DNA from: Psychromarinibacter sediminicola
GTDB taxonomy: Bacteria > Pseudomonadota > Alphaproteobacteria > Rhodobacterales > Rhodobacteraceae
Assembly: GCF_029168335.1 (NCBI RefSeq)
Contig: NZ_JARGYC010000017.1
Location: forward strand, 1 to 64,000
Direction of reading: 5' to 3'
DNA length: 64,000 nt
Shown here piece by piece: positions 8,418 through 17,228 of the stretch. The notes below the pieces were generated by a model. The model had not been told where the DNA came from. It did not search any database and worked only from the letters and a program-made list of their open reading frames with translations. Positions within the stretch are counted from its first letter, which is position 1; every line of letters starts with the position of its first letter. Position numbers and translations under genes: made by a program.

Positions 8418-9358
8418 CCTTCGCGTCCCAGTCCGATGACCCGGTGGCGCAGTTTCTCCGAGCCGTAGTCGATGACCACCACGGTGACGAAGATGATGAC
8501 GAACAGCGCCGACAGGTCGGTGTATTCCTGGAATGACATGGCGGTGCGGATCTCCTGGCCCAGGCCGCCCGCGCCGACGTAGCCGATGATCGACGAGGCG
8601 CGCACGTTGATCTCGAAGCGCAGCAGCGTGTAGCTGATGATGTTCGGCAGCACCTGCGGCACGGCGCCATAGCGGATCTGGTCGAACCAGGTGCCGCCGG
8701 CGGCCTTGACGCCTTCCAGGGGAGCCATGTCGATATTCTCGTTAGCCTCCGAGTAGAGCTTGCCGAGCGCGCCCGTGGCATGCAGCCCCACGGCGAGTAC
8801 CCCGGCCATCGGGCCGACCGAGAAGCAGAAGACGAAGATCAGCGCCCAGACCAGTTCCGGCACGGTGCGCGCGATCTCCAGGTAGTGGCGGCAGATCCAC
8901 AGCACCCATTTGTTGGGCGCCAGGTTGCGCGAGGCGGGGAAGGACAGGACGAAGCCGCCGATCACGCCCAGGGTGGTGGCCATGAAGGCGATCAGGATGG
9001 TCTCGATCAACAGCCGCAGCCAGACCTGCCAGCGCCAGAACCACTCGGCCAGGTCGGCGCCCAGGCTCTCCCAGCGCAGGGTGGGGAAGGTCTGGACGAC
9101 GTATTCGCCCAGCCGCGGAAGGCCGGCCGGAATGATCCAGCGCCATTCGCGCGACCCGTCCTGCAGCGTGACCTGCGTGACCTTGAAGAAGTCGCCCAGC
9201 CAGGCGGTGGCGAGGAAGGCGGCGAGGAACAGCGCGCTGCCGACCGCCCAGTTCACGCGGGCGCGGCGGCGTTTCGTGGCGAAGTCCCGCTCGAACGCGG
9301 CGACGGCGCTGGGACCGGAGACCGGCGGATAGGCGGTGAGTTCTGCGGTGAGCGTCAT
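8414..9358 (-). CDS. phnE: Phosphonate ABC transporter permease PhnE (first copy)
   Basis: The 314-residue product is a permease of the phosphonate importer with an N-terminal cytoplasmic stretch of about 40 residues and around six membrane segments. Its coupling loop reads EGVKAAGGTWFDQIRYGAVP, parallel to that of the downstream PhnE, and the preceding LGKLYSEANENID is also a family hallmark. It overlaps the next phnE by 4 bp. Unlike the other junctions, it is separated from phnD by 81 bp holding a long hairpin. Confidence 0.9.
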   Translation of the reverse strand: MTLTAELTAYPPVSGPSAVAAFERDFATKRRRARVNWAVGSALFLAAFLATAWLGDFFKVTQVTLQDGSREWRWIIPAGLPRLGEYVVQTFPTLRWESLGADLAEWFWRWQVWLRLLIETILIAFMATTLGVIGGFVLSFPASRNLAPNKWVLWICRHYLEIARTVPELVWALIFVFCFSVGPMAGVLAVGLHATGALGKLYSEANENIDMAPLEGVKAAGGTWFDQIRYGAVPQVLPNIISYTLLRFEINVRASSIIGYVGAGGLGQEIRTAMSFQEYTDLSALFVIIFVTVVVIDYGSEKLRHRVIGLGREG

Positions 9359-9375
9359 GGCGTCCCGGACGAAGT

Positions 9376-9420
9376 GGGGGGCGGAGCCGATTTTTCGACG
9401 AAAAATCGCGCCCCGCCCCC
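9376..9420 (-). promoter_or_regulatory. Long intercistronic hairpin between phnD and phnE
   Basis: The inner stem is perfect: CGATTTTTCG at 9388-9397 pairs with CGAAAAATCG at 9399-9408 around one base. Outside it, GGGGGCGGAGC pairs almost fully with GCGCCCCGCCCCC, giving arms of about 20 bases. There is no following U-run, so it is not a classical terminator. Between a binding-protein gene and its permease genes, such a structure usually stabilises upstream mRNA or lowers downstream expression. Confidence 0.65.
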
Positions 9421-9439
9421 GGGGGTCAGGCAGGGCGGA

Positions 9440-10357
9440 TCAGGAGCCGCGGCGCTGGGTCTTCAGCCACTCGCGCATGTCGATGATCCACTGGTAGCGC
9501 TCGTGGTCGACACGGGCGAAGCCGGCATCCGGGTTCGGGTTGTCCGCGCTCCAGGAGGAATAGAGCTTGTAGCCGTCGGGGTCGGCCGTCGGGAAGTCCT
9601 CGATCGCGGCGGTGATCTCCTCGATCATCTCCTCCGGCAGGTTCTTGCGGAAGGTCCAGGGGCCCGAGGTGATTTCCGGGCTTTCCCAGATCTTGCAGAT
9701 CACGCCCTCTTCCAGCATCCCCTTGCGCTCCATGCGCTGGTAGACGCCGTCCTCGTCGTTGTCCTGGTAGGTCGAGGCGGTGTCGAAGGTGCCGTTGGCC
9801 ACGCCCTGCACGCCGGCCTCGTGGCTGCCCGAGAACGGGGTCGCCGCGAAATAGGTCGTCGGGTCGATGCCCTCGCGCTCGACGAAGTTGAAGTAGGGCA
9901 CGGCATAGCCCGAGGTGGAGTCGGGGTCGGCGAAGGCATGGACCTTGCCCTCGGCGTCGTCCAGGCTCTCGATGCCGCTGTCGCAGCGGGTCACCACGAT
10001 CGAGTGATAGCCGGTGTTCCCGTTCTGGGCGATGGTGGTCAGCGTCGGCACGACGCCGCCATCGGTGGCGGTGTAGACCGCGGCGTAGGAGGAGGAGCCG
10101 AAGCGGGCCACCTCGATCTGGTCGGCGGCGATGGCCTGCACGACGCCGTCGTAGTTGCCGGCGGTGAAGATCTCGACCTCGACGCCGAGTTCCTTTTCGA
10201 GATAGGCGCGCAGCGGTTCGTTCCGCATCAGGCGGTCTTTCTCGTTCTCGCCCGACAGGATGCCGAACTTGACGACTTGGTAGTCGTCGCGCCACCCGTC
10301 GGCGAGGGCCGGGGCAGCGATCAGCGCGGCGAGCGCAGCAGTGGTCATGAGCTTCAT
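9440..10357 (-). CDS. phnD: Phosphonate ABC transporter periplasmic binding protein PhnD
   Basis: This subunit captures phosphonates in the periplasm. The 305-residue product starts MKLMTTAALAALIAAPALAD, a clear signal peptide with cleavage near residue 20. Family segments include VVKFGILSGENEKDRL, ARFGSSSYAAVY and HAFADPDSTSGYAVPYF, the last a ligand-loop signature of PhnD-type proteins. An in-frame ATG 8 codons upstream exists, but the chosen start fits the signal peptide and follows GGAGA. It is second in the phnCDEE operon, 34 bp after phnC. Confidence 0.92.
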   Translation of the reverse strand: MKLMTTAALAALIAAPALADGWRDDYQVVKFGILSGENEKDRLMRNEPLRAYLEKELGVEVEIFTAGNYDGVVQAIAADQIEVARFGSSSYAAVYTATDGGVVPTLTTIAQNGNTGYHSIVVTRCDSGIESLDDAEGKVHAFADPDSTSGYAVPYFNFVEREGIDPTTYFAATPFSGSHEAGVQGVANGTFDTASTYQDNDEDGVYQRMERKGMLEEGVICKIWESPEITSGPWTFRKNLPEEMIEEITAAIEDFPTADPDGYKLYSSWSADNPNPDAGFARVDHERYQWIIDMREWLKTQRRGS

Positions 10358-10391
10358 TGGAGAGTCTCCCGTGGTTGCCAATGAAAGGAAA

Positions 10392-11207
10392 TCAGGCCGA
10401 GATCGTCTCGGCCTGGGGTTGGATCGACGTCGATGTGACGGACTCGCTGAACTCTTCGAGCCCGGCGGAGCCGTAGATGTCGCGCACCACCCGGTCGGTC
10501 AGGCCGGAGGCGGGGCCGTCGAACATCACGCGGCCGTCGCGCATGGCGATGACGCGGTCGCAGTAGCTGCGCGCGGTATCCAGCGTGTGCAGGTTGGTCA
10601 GGACGGTCAGCCCGTCCTCGCGGTTGATCCGGCGCAGCGCGTCCATCACCTTGGTCGCGTTGCCCGGGTCGAGCGAGGCGATCGGCTCGTCGGCCAGCAT
10701 GATGCGCGGGTTCTGCACCAGCGCCCGCGCGATGGCGACGCGCTGCTGCTGGCCGCCCGACAGCGTGCCCGCCCGCTGCAGCGCCTTGGGCGCCATGTCC
10801 AGCCGGTCGAGCGCCTCGATCGCCATGGTGCGTTCCTCGTCCGAGAACTGCATGGCCATCGACGTGGCGAAGCCGTGATGCGCCAGCCGCCCGACCAGCA
10901 CGTTGGTCAGCACGTCCAGCCGGTCGACCAGGTTGAACTGCTGGAAGATCATCGCGCAGTGCCGCCGCCAGTCGCGCAGCGCCTTGCCGCGCAGGTCGTT
11001 GACGGTGCGGTCGCCGAACACGATCTCGCCCGCGCTGGGGTCGATCAGCCGGTTGATCAGCCGCAGGAGCGTCGACTTGCCGGCGCCGGAGCGCCCGATC
11101 ACGCCGACGAACTGGCCGGGGTCGATGGTGAGGGTGACGGCGTCGACGGCGGTGTTCTCGCCGAAGCGCCGGGTGAGGCCGGTAAGGGAAAGGGCATGAC
11201 GTTCCAT
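10392..11207 (-). CDS. phnC: Phosphonate ABC transporter ATP-binding protein PhnC
   Basis: This cytoplasmic ATPase powers phosphonate import. The 271-residue product has Walker [10 protein letters not shown] at 38-46, the Q-loop in [13 protein letters not shown] near 88-100, signature LSGGQ at 149-153, Walker B IMLADEP at 169-175 and a switch histidine in [24 protein letters not shown] is typical of PhnC. The frame is open upstream, but the family begins at [16 protein letters not shown]. The ribosome binding site is poor, so the in-frame ATG at 11252 remains possible. First gene of the operon, with a Pho-box-like sequence about 70 bp upstream. Confidence 0.92.
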   Translation of the reverse strand: MERHALSLTGLTRRFGENTAVDAVTLTIDPGQFVGVIGRSGAGKSTLLRLINRLIDPSAGEIVFGDRTVNDLRGKALRDWRRHCAMIFQQFNLVDRLDVLTNVLVGRLAHHGFATSMAMQFSDEERTMAIEALDRLDMAPKALQRAGTLSGGQQQRVAIARALVQNPRIMLADEPIASLDPGNATKVMDALRRINREDGLTVLTNLHTLDTARSYCDRVIAMRDGRVMFDGPASGLTDRVVRDIYGSAGLEEFSESVTSTSIQPQAETISA

Positions 11208-11257
11208 GGGGCGAGTGTGTCGCCCGATTCCGTGACCCGCGCTTTTCATTCGGATGA

Positions 11258-11293
11258 ATTTTTCTCTGCCGTCGGACGACCGAAATATGACAG
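11258..11293 (-). promoter_or_regulatory. Pho-box-like site and -10 element upstream of phnC
   Basis: On the minus strand 11293-11276 reads CTGTCAT-ATTT-CGGTCGT: two 7-bp direct repeats 4 bp apart, the spacing of an 18-bp PhoB box. The first repeat matches consensus fully, the second at 5 of 7 positions. An A/T-rich -10-like hexamer AAAAAT follows 12 bases later at 11263-11258. This would place phnCDEE under phosphate-starvation control, as in other bacteria. Confidence 0.6.
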
Positions 11294-11484
11294 GGGCGCG
11301 GCGCCGCCGCCGCCCGGGCGGCCCGATCCCGCGGCCGGACCAGCCAAAACGGCGCCCCGCCACGAAACCGTCAAGGAAGCTTCGGCGAATCTTCACTGGA
11401 CACCGCCCCCCGACTCGTCGCGTTAAGGGGCCTGAGCGCGGGTGTGACACAGACATCCGGCCGGCGGAGAGGGGAGCGGAACCG

Positions 11485-12729
11485 ATGCAGGCGATGGTGT
11501 TCGAAGGCGCGCAGGTCGTGCTGCCCGACGGGATCGAACGGGTCTCCGTCCGGGTCGAGGACGGCCGCATCGTGGCGCTCGACGGTCCGGCGGACGGGGC
11601 GCAGCGGATCGACGCCCGCGGCCGGATGCTGGCGCCGGCGCTCGTCGACATCCACGGCGACGCCTTCGAGCGTCAGCTGATGCCGCGGCCCGGCGTCTTC
11701 GTGCCGACCGACGTGGCGATCCTGGAGACCGACCGCCAGCTCGCCGGCAACGGCATCGCCACCGCCTATCACGCGCTGACCTTCTCGTGGGAGCCGGGGC
11801 TGCGCTCCACCGAGCGGGGCCGCGAGCTGCTGCGGCGGCTGACCGCGCTGGCCCCGCGGCTCGCGGCGGAGAACCGGGTCCAGCTGCGGTGGGAAACCTT
11901 CTGCTTCGAGGCGCAGCCGGTGCTGGCCGAGGCGCTGGCGGGGCCGCTGACCCCGTCGATGGCCTTCAACGACCACACCTCAATGGCGATGCTGGCGCCC
12001 GAGGTGCCGCTGCAGGAGCGGCCGTTCGACCTTGCCCCGGACTATCCGGTCACCGACCTCGCGGATCCCGAGTTCCGCCGGAAGATGGCCGCGCGCGCCG
12101 AGCGGTCGAACGTTTCGGCCGACGCATACATGTCGCTTCTAGAGCGCATCTGGGCCCGCCGGCCGCAGGTGGCGGCGGCGATCGAGGACGTGTCCCGGCA
12201 TGCACGGGCGGCCGGCGCGGCGATGCTCAGCCACGACGACAGCCAGCCCGAGACGCGGGCGTTCTACCGCGGTCACGGCGCGCGCATCTCCGAATTCCCG
12301 ATGAACGAGCGCGTCACCCGGGCCGCCCGCGAGGCCGGCGACTGGATCGTCTTCGGCGCGCCCAACGTGCTGCGCGGCGGCAGCCATATCGGCGCCGCCT
12401 CGCCCTCGGCCGCCGACATGGTCGAGCGCGGGCTCTGCGACATCCTCGCGTCGGACTATTTCTATCCGGCGATGCTGTCGGCCGTGGCGCGGCTGCATGC
12501 CGAGAGGCGGGCGCCGCTGCACGCGCTGTGGAAGCTGGTTTCGGCCAACCCCGCGGCGGCGTCGGGGCTGTCGGACCGGGGCGAGATCGCGGTGGGGCGG
12601 CGCGCCGATCTCGTGCTGCTCGACTGGCCGGACGGCGCGGCGCCGAAGCCGGAGCTGACATTGCGCGCGGGCCGGGTGGCGCATCGGACGGGGGGCCGCG
12701 CTGTAGCCGGGGGTGTCTCGGACCGCTGA
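11485..12729 (+). CDS. phnM: Alpha-D-ribose 1-methylphosphonate 5-triphosphate diphosphatase PhnM
   Basis: PhnM removes diphosphate from the ribose-phosphonate triphosphate intermediate of the C-P lyase pathway. The 414-residue amidohydrolase-fold product has the metal-binding DIHGD at 55-59, NDHTSMAML near 162, SHDD at 249-252, GAPN at 291-294 and SDYFYP at 323-328, all family hallmarks. The ATG at 11485 was chosen because PhnM begins here and GGAGAGGGGAG lies upstream, although the frame is open for 77 more codons. It is divergent from phnC. The C-P lyase core genes phnGHIJKL are absent, so PhnM must work with proteins encoded elsewhere. Confidence 0.92.
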   Translation: MQAMVFEGAQVVLPDGIERVSVRVEDGRIVALDGPADGAQRIDARGRMLAPALVDIHGDAFERQLMPRPGVFVPTDVAILETDRQLAGNGIATAYHALTFSWEPGLRSTERGRELLRRLTALAPRLAAENRVQLRWETFCFEAQPVLAEALAGPLTPSMAFNDHTSMAMLAPEVPLQERPFDLAPDYPVTDLADPEFRRKMAARAERSNVSADAYMSLLERIWARRPQVAAAIEDVSRHARAAGAAMLSHDDSQPETRAFYRGHGARISEFPMNERVTRAAREAGDWIVFGAPNVLRGGSHIGAASPSAADMVERGLCDILASDYFYPAMLSAVARLHAERRAPLHALWKLVSANPAAASGLSDRGEIAVGRRADLVLLDWPDGAAPKPELTLRAGRVAHRTGGRAVAGGVSDR

Positions 12730-12812
12730 CCCGGCCCGATCCGCTGGGGGGATTTCATCCCCGCCGCCCATCGGGCTCGAACCGGTGGCGCCGCGATGGG
12801 CGGCCCCCCCGA

Positions 12813-12834
12813 GCGTATTTGCAACGAGAAGAAG
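12813..12834. repeat. Dispersed intergenic repeat, GTATTT-ACGAGAAGAAG type
   Basis: GCGTATTTGCAACGAGAAGA followed by AG. It lies just outside the stop of the leftward ABC permease gene. Near-identical copies occur at 19939, 20102, 24165, 29658 (inverted) and 52345 (inverted), always between genes. Confidence 0.7.
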
Positions 12835-12842
12835 CGGCGGGG

Positions 12843-13604
12843 TCAGGCCTTGATCCGCCAGCCGGTGCGGAAAATCCACCAGATGATGCCCAGGCACAGC
12901 CCGGTGAACCCGGCGATCGCCAGGAGCGACCAGCCCAGCGCCACGTCGGCCATGCCGAAGAACGACCAGCGGAAGCCGGAGACGAGGTAGACGACCGGGT
13001 TGAACAGGGTGATCTTCTGCCAGGTCTCGGGCAGCATCGTGATCGAGTAGAACGAACCCCCGAGGAAGACGAGCGGTGTGACGATCAGGAGCGGCACGAG
13101 CTGCAGCTGTTCGAAGTTCTTCGCCCAGATGCCGATGATGAACCCCATCAGCGAGAACGACAGGCATGTGAGGACCAGGAAAGCGACCATCGCGACCGGG
13201 TGCTCGATGCGGATGTCGACGAACAGGTTCGCCGTGGCCAGGATGATCAGCCCGATGATCAGCGCCTTGGTGGCCGCGGCGCCGACATAGCCGATGACGA
13301 TCTCCAGGAAGTTGATCGGCGCGGCCAGCAGCTCGTAGATGGTGCCGATGAATTTCGGGAAGTAGATGCCGAAGCTCGCGTTCGAGATCGACTGCATGAT
13401 CACCGACAGCATGATCAGCCCCGGCACGATGAACGAACCGTAGGCCACGCCCTCGACCTGGTCGATGCGGCTGCCGATGGCGGTGCCGAAGACCACGAAA
13501 TAGAGCGAGGTGGAGATGACCGGAGAGACGACCGACTGCCAGATGGTGCGGACCGTGCGCGTCATCTCGTAGATGTAGATCGCCTGGATCGCCCGCCAGT
13601 TCAT
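12843..13604 (-). CDS. ABC-2 type transporter permease
   Basis: The 253-residue product has about six membrane segments and the ABC-2 layout: an N-terminal cytoplasmic helix ([20 protein letters not shown]), the segment [18 protein letters not shown] before the last part, and [13 protein letters not shown], a typical end motif of drug- or polysaccharide-type exporters. Its ATG overlaps the stop of the upstream ATPase gene by 4 bp. Together they form a two-gene exporter. The substrate is unknown. Confidence 0.88.
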   Translation of the reverse strand: MNWRAIQAIYIYEMTRTVRTIWQSVVSPVISTSLYFVVFGTAIGSRIDQVEGVAYGSFIVPGLIMLSVIMQSISNASFGIYFPKFIGTIYELLAAPINFLEIVIGYVGAAATKALIIGLIILATANLFVDIRIEHPVAMVAFLVLTCLSFSLMGFIIGIWAKNFEQLQLVPLLIVTPLVFLGGSFYSITMLPETWQKITLFNPVVYLVSGFRWSFFGMADVALGWSLLAIAGFTGLCLGIIWWIFRTGWRIKA

Positions 13605-14542
13605 GCCGCGTCCTCCGCGTTGTTGTCCCGGACCAGACCGACGAAGATCTCCTCGAGGCTCGACTGCCGCGTCTGGACGTCGCGCAGCACCAGCCCGGCC
13701 TCGGAGAGGTCGGTCAGCAGCTGGGTGATGCCGGTGCGCGCGGCCTGGGTGTCGTAGCTGTAGATCAGCACGTCGTCGCGCTCGCCGTGGCGCAGGTCGT
13801 ATTTCGACAGGCTCTCGGGGATCGTTGCGACCGGCTCGTGCAGCTCGATCAGCAGGTCCTTGCGGCCCATCCGGCGCATCAGGCTGCCGGTCTCCTCGAC
13901 CAGCAGGATGTCGCCGCGGCTGATCACGCCGATCCGGTCGGCGATCGCCTCGGCCTCTTCGATGTAATGGGTCGTCAGGATGATCGTCACGCCCTGCGCC
14001 TTCAGCTCGCGCACGATCTGCCACATGTCCTTGCGCAGCTCCACGTCCACCCCGGCCGTGGGTTCGTCGAGGAACAGCACCCGGGGCGCGTGGCTCAGCG
14101 CCTTGGCGATCAGCACCCGGCGTTTCATGCCGCCCGACAGCTCGCGGATCGGCGTGTCGCGCTTGTCCCAGAGCGAGAGCTTCTTGAGCACCTCGTCGAG
14201 ATAGCTGTCGTTGCGGGGCAAGCCGTGCAGCCCGCGCGACAGGGCGACCGTGTTGATCACCTTCTCGAAGGGCTCCAGGTTCATCTCCTGCGGGACCAGT
14301 CCGATCATCCGGCGGGCGGCGCGGAAGTCCTCGATCACGTCGTGGCCGCCCACGGTGATCTTGCCCGAGGTCAGGGTGGCGATGCCGCAGATGATCGAGA
14401 TCAGCGTGGTCTTGCCGGCCCCGTTCGGGCCCAAGAGCGCCAGGATCTCGCCCTCCTCGATCTCCAGCGACACGCCCTTCAGCGCCTCGCCGCCGCCGTC
14501 GTAGACTTTCCGGACGTCCCGTATCGACAACATGGTACTCAT
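13601..14542 (-). CDS. ABC transporter ATP-binding protein (ABC-2 exporter)
   Basis: The 313-residue ATPase has Walker [10 protein letters not shown] at 38-46, signature LSGGM at 135-139 and Walker B VLFLDEP at 155-161. The TAGVD after Walker B and the GGMKRR signature mark the drug/polysaccharide exporter (CcmA/DrrA) group. After about residue 225 a C-terminal domain, typical of this group, follows. The start [10 protein letters not shown] was chosen because GGGAGA precedes it. It is coupled to the permease by ATGA. Confidence 0.9.
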   Translation of the reverse strand: MSTMLSIRDVRKVYDGGGEALKGVSLEIEEGEILALLGPNGAGKTTLISIICGIATLTSGKITVGGHDVIEDFRAARRMIGLVPQEMNLEPFEKVINTVALSRGLHGLPRNDSYLDEVLKKLSLWDKRDTPIRELSGGMKRRVLIAKALSHAPRVLFLDEPTAGVDVELRKDMWQIVRELKAQGVTIILTTHYIEEAEAIADRIGVISRGDILLVEETGSLMRRMGRKDLLIELHEPVATIPESLSKYDLRHGERDDVLIYSYDTQAARTGITQLLTDLSEAGLVLRDVQTRQSSLEEIFVGLVRDNNAEDAA

Positions 14543-14660
14543 CGCGCGTCTCCCTTCGCAGGTCCGCCGGACCGTAGCGTCGATTTGCGACATCGCAATG
14601 AGAAACCGGCGGTCCCTTGCGGAACCGCCGGCCCTGGGTAACGACGGAGGGTCGTGGAAA

Positions 14661-15287
14661 TCACATGGCGATCAGCACCTCGGCCTCGTAGGGCTTCAGT
14701 GTGGCGCGGGCCTGCGGGCCGTAGGCGGCGAGGTCGTGCGCCAGTTCAGGGAACAGCTTGAACAGCTCGGCCCGCTTGGCGGCGTCGAGCTTGCCCAGCC
14801 GCGCCTGGCCGGGATGGAAGCTCTCGGTCTCGGCGCCGTTGGAATAGACGATCTCGTGGCGGTCGAACATGAAGTGATAGTAGGTGACCGCCCGGGCACC
14901 GTGGTCGACGGTGATGGAATGGTCGTTGAGGAGCGCCTGCGCGGTGGCCAGCACCTCGTCCTCGCCGAACAGAAGCTGGCAGCGCCAGTCGTCGAGCAGC
15001 ACGCAATGCTGCGGCGAGACGATCAGGTCGCGGGCGGGCTTGGCCTCTCCCAGCGCGCCGGCGCGGATGCGGATCGGGCGCAGGGTCGGGTCGGCCGCCA
15101 GCGCCGCGGCGTCGAGGGTGCGGGCCGCGATCCAGCGCACCGGCTGAAGCCCGTTGTCCTTGGTGCGGACGAGGTCGCCGACCTGCAGCTCCTCGACCGG
15201 CTTTCGGCCGCCGTCCACGTCGATCAGCGTGCCGGCCATCAGCGGCAGGGCGTGCGGCGTCTCTTCGGTGCGATGGGCCAGGGGCAT
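14661..15287 (-). CDS. Hint (hedgehog/intein) domain protein
   Basis: The 208-residue product is essentially one Hint domain: MAGTLIDVDGGRKPVEELQ near 17-35, VGDLVRTKDNGLQPVRWIAA near 36-56, and the block LIVSPQHCVLLDD near 108-120. Free-standing Hint proteins of this kind are very common in Rhodobacterales, and Hint domains also end many of their secreted proteins. Intein-like Hint domains self-cleave through a cysteine at their start. Here the domain entry reads ALPLMAGT without such a cysteine, so classical splicing looks unlikely. GGGAG upstream supports the start. Confidence 0.8.
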   Translation of the reverse strand: MPLAHRTEETPHALPLMAGTLIDVDGGRKPVEELQVGDLVRTKDNGLQPVRWIAARTLDAAALAADPTLRPIRIRAGALGEAKPARDLIVSPQHCVLLDDWRCQLLFGEDEVLATAQALLNDHSITVDHGARAVTYYHFMFDRHEIVYSNGAETESFHPGQARLGKLDAAKRAELFKLFPELAHDLAAYGPQARATLKPYEAEVLIAM

Positions 15288-15587
15288 GGCGGGACTCCCG
15301 CTGTGATTCTTCGGTCGGTTCCAGACTCGGCGGCGAAATCGGTGAAATCCGGCCGCCAATGTGGCCGAATCTGGGTTTTCCGCGCGGGCGGCGGGCCGCC
15401 CTTTCCCGGGCCGGCCCGGGCCGGCGACGACGGCTTCCGTGGCGGTGTCGCCGTGCCACGCCCGCGCCGTCATTGCGTCATACCTGCACCGCGGGCTTGT
15501 GCCATCCTGCGCGGTGAGAGCAGAACCAAAGGCATGAACGCCGGGGGCCGCGCGAGCGCCCCGGCACATAGCAATACGGGCCGCCGG
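15288..15587. other. 300-bp divergent intergenic region
   Basis: The gap separates the leftward Hint gene from the rightward sulfotransferase gene and should contain both promoters. A GC palindrome, GGGCCGGCCCGGGCCGGCG, lies near 15408-15426. An alternative sulfotransferase ATG is at 15534. Nothing else is recognisable. Confidence 0.4.
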
Positions 15588-16430
15588 ATGAACGAGACAA
15601 GCGACGCCGAGGCGCTGCGGCGCCGGACGAAATACCATTTCATCGTGGGGCTGCCGCGGTCGGGCTCGACCATGCTGGCCGCGCTCCTGAACCAGAATCC
15701 GGATGTCCACGCCTCGGGCACCAGCGCCGCGCAGATCATCTTTCAGATGCTCTATAACCAGTTCTCGGGCGCTTCCGAGCTGTCGGCGCTTCTGGACGAC
15801 GATCAGCGGCGCGAGGTGATGCATGCGGTGATCGACGCGGTGCATCACAAGCGGGGCGCCCGGCGCGTGGTGTTCGACACGAACCGCCGGTGGCTCCTGC
15901 GGGCCGAGCAGCTGGTGGCGCTCTATCCGCTGTGCCGCTTCGTGGTCACGGTGCGCGATCCGGCGCGGGTGGTCAGTTCGCTGGAGAAGGCGCGGCGGTC
16001 GCTGACCTTCCGCCAGTCGCGGCTGTTCGACCCGGACACGACGCTGACCCAGCGGGTCGACCGGCTGATGTCGCCCGAGGGGATCGTGGGCAATTCGCTG
16101 AACCTGGTGCAGGACGCGCTGGCCGGGCCGCTGTCGGAGCGGATGATCGTGATCGACTACGACCGGCTGCTGGCGGCGCCGGCGGAGACGATGGCGCTTC
16201 TCTACAAGTTCCTGCGCGAGCCCGCCTTCGAGCACGATTTCGAGGACTTCTCCTTCGAGCTGCCGCGGCTCGACACCTATCTGAACACGCCGGGGCTGCA
16301 CACGATCCGCGGGCCGCTGCGCCCGCCGACGCGCGAGATGCTGCTGCCGCAGGAGATGGCGGAGAAGCTGTCGAAGCAGGCCACCGCCTGGACCGAGGTG
16401 CCGGGGACGCAGGCGACGTTTCTGCTGTAG
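15588..16430 (+). CDS. Sulfotransferase family protein
   Basis: This family transfers sulfuryl groups from PAPS. The 280-residue product has the 5'-phosphosulfate loop IVGLPRSGSTMLAALLNQNP from residue 19, the second PAPS-binding segment CRFVVTVRDPARVVSSLEK near 102-120, and LDTYLNTPGLHTIRGPLRPP near the end. The acceptor is unknown. An ATG at 15534 would add 18 residues and cannot be excluded; neither start has a good ribosome binding site. The gene ends in a 14-bp tandem repeat that duplicates the stop codon. Confidence 0.8.
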   Translation: MNETSDAEALRRRTKYHFIVGLPRSGSTMLAALLNQNPDVHASGTSAAQIIFQMLYNQFSGASELSALLDDDQRREVMHAVIDAVHHKRGARRVVFDTNRRWLLRAEQLVALYPLCRFVVTVRDPARVVSSLEKARRSLTFRQSRLFDPDTTLTQRVDRLMSPEGIVGNSLNLVQDALAGPLSERMIVIDYDRLLAAPAETMALLYKFLREPAFEHDFEDFSFELPRLDTYLNTPGLHTIRGPLRPPTREMLLPQEMAEKLSKQATAWTEVPGTQATFLL

Positions 16431-16444
16431 CGTTTCTGCTGTAG
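16417..16444 (+). repeat. 14-bp perfect tandem duplication over a stop codon
   Basis: CGTTTCTGCTGTAG occurs twice back to back (16417-16430 and 16431-16444). The first copy ends with the TAG stop of the sulfotransferase gene. A recent slippage event is the simplest explanation, and it has no effect on the protein. Confidence 0.9.
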
Positions 16445-16457
16445 GGCGGGGCCGCGG

Positions 16458-17084
16458 CTAGAGCCCCAGCCAGCGGTTCGGCTTGTTCAACTCGGGCCGT
16501 TTGGCCGCCGCCATCGCCCAGGCGAGCTTGAACTTGCGCCGCGACAGGGCGGTGCCGATCTTCGCCCGCGCCGTCTCGCGCGTGAGCAGCGCGCCGCCCT
16601 CGGCCATCGACAGGATCGTCTTCGCCCCGTCGATCAGCGCCGTGTCGGTCGTCAGGTCGCCGCCCACCTCCTCGGCCATGTAGCCCACCGACGACTGATA
16701 GGTGTTGATCGGGATCACCACCGGCAGGTTCAGGAACGGGCCGTAGCGCCCTGCCAGCGTCTCGGCATCGGGCAGTTCGCCGTGCGCGTCCAGGAGGTCC
16801 GAGGAGCCCACGTTGCCGATCTGCAGGTTCAGGTGCTCGTTGAAGAGCTGCGTCGGATCGGCCCAGGCGACGAGATCCCGGGAGGCCGCGATGACCGTGC
16901 CGTCGGAACCGGTCACGCCCAGCTTGGCCGTGGCCTCGCAGATGTCCCAGACGGTGACGGAGAGGACGGCCCGGAGGCTGCCATGGCCCTTGCCGATCCG
17001 GCCCTCGGACTGCAGCACCTGCAGCCGCCGGAACACGTCCCCGGTGACTTCCGACAGTGGCACCCAGCCCTCTTCGAAAAACAT
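16458..17084 (-). CDS. Conserved-looking hypothetical protein
   Basis: I do not recognise this 208-residue protein. It starts MFFEEGWVPLSEVTGDVFRR, has no signal peptide or membrane segment, and ends with a basic helical stretch (SRRKFKLAWAMAAAKRPELN). The middle contains INTYQSSVGYMAEEVGGD. Codon use matches the neighbours, and GGAAGG lies upstream of the ATG, so it is very likely a real gene. It converges on the sulfotransferase gene and is 144 bp downstream of the aldehyde dehydrogenase gene on the same strand, so read-through is possible. An upstream in-frame start at 17126 is less likely. Confidence 0.7.
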   Translation of the reverse strand: MFFEEGWVPLSEVTGDVFRRLQVLQSEGRIGKGHGSLRAVLSVTVWDICEATAKLGVTGSDGTVIAASRDLVAWADPTQLFNEHLNLQIGNVGSSDLLDAHGELPDAETLAGRYGPFLNLPVVIPINTYQSSVGYMAEEVGGDLTTDTALIDGAKTILSMAEGGALLTRETARAKIGTALSRRKFKLAWAMAAAKRPELNKPNRWLGL

Positions 17085-17228
17085 CGCGCCTGCCTTCCCG
17101 TGTCGCCTGCGCCCTGATTGCCGCAAATCGGCGCGCCTGACCAGAGGCCGCTCGTCCGCCCGTGCCCGGGCATCCTCGCTGCGTGGCCGGCGGCCGCCGG
17201 AGCGCGTCGGGCGGCCGCCGGCGGCCGG

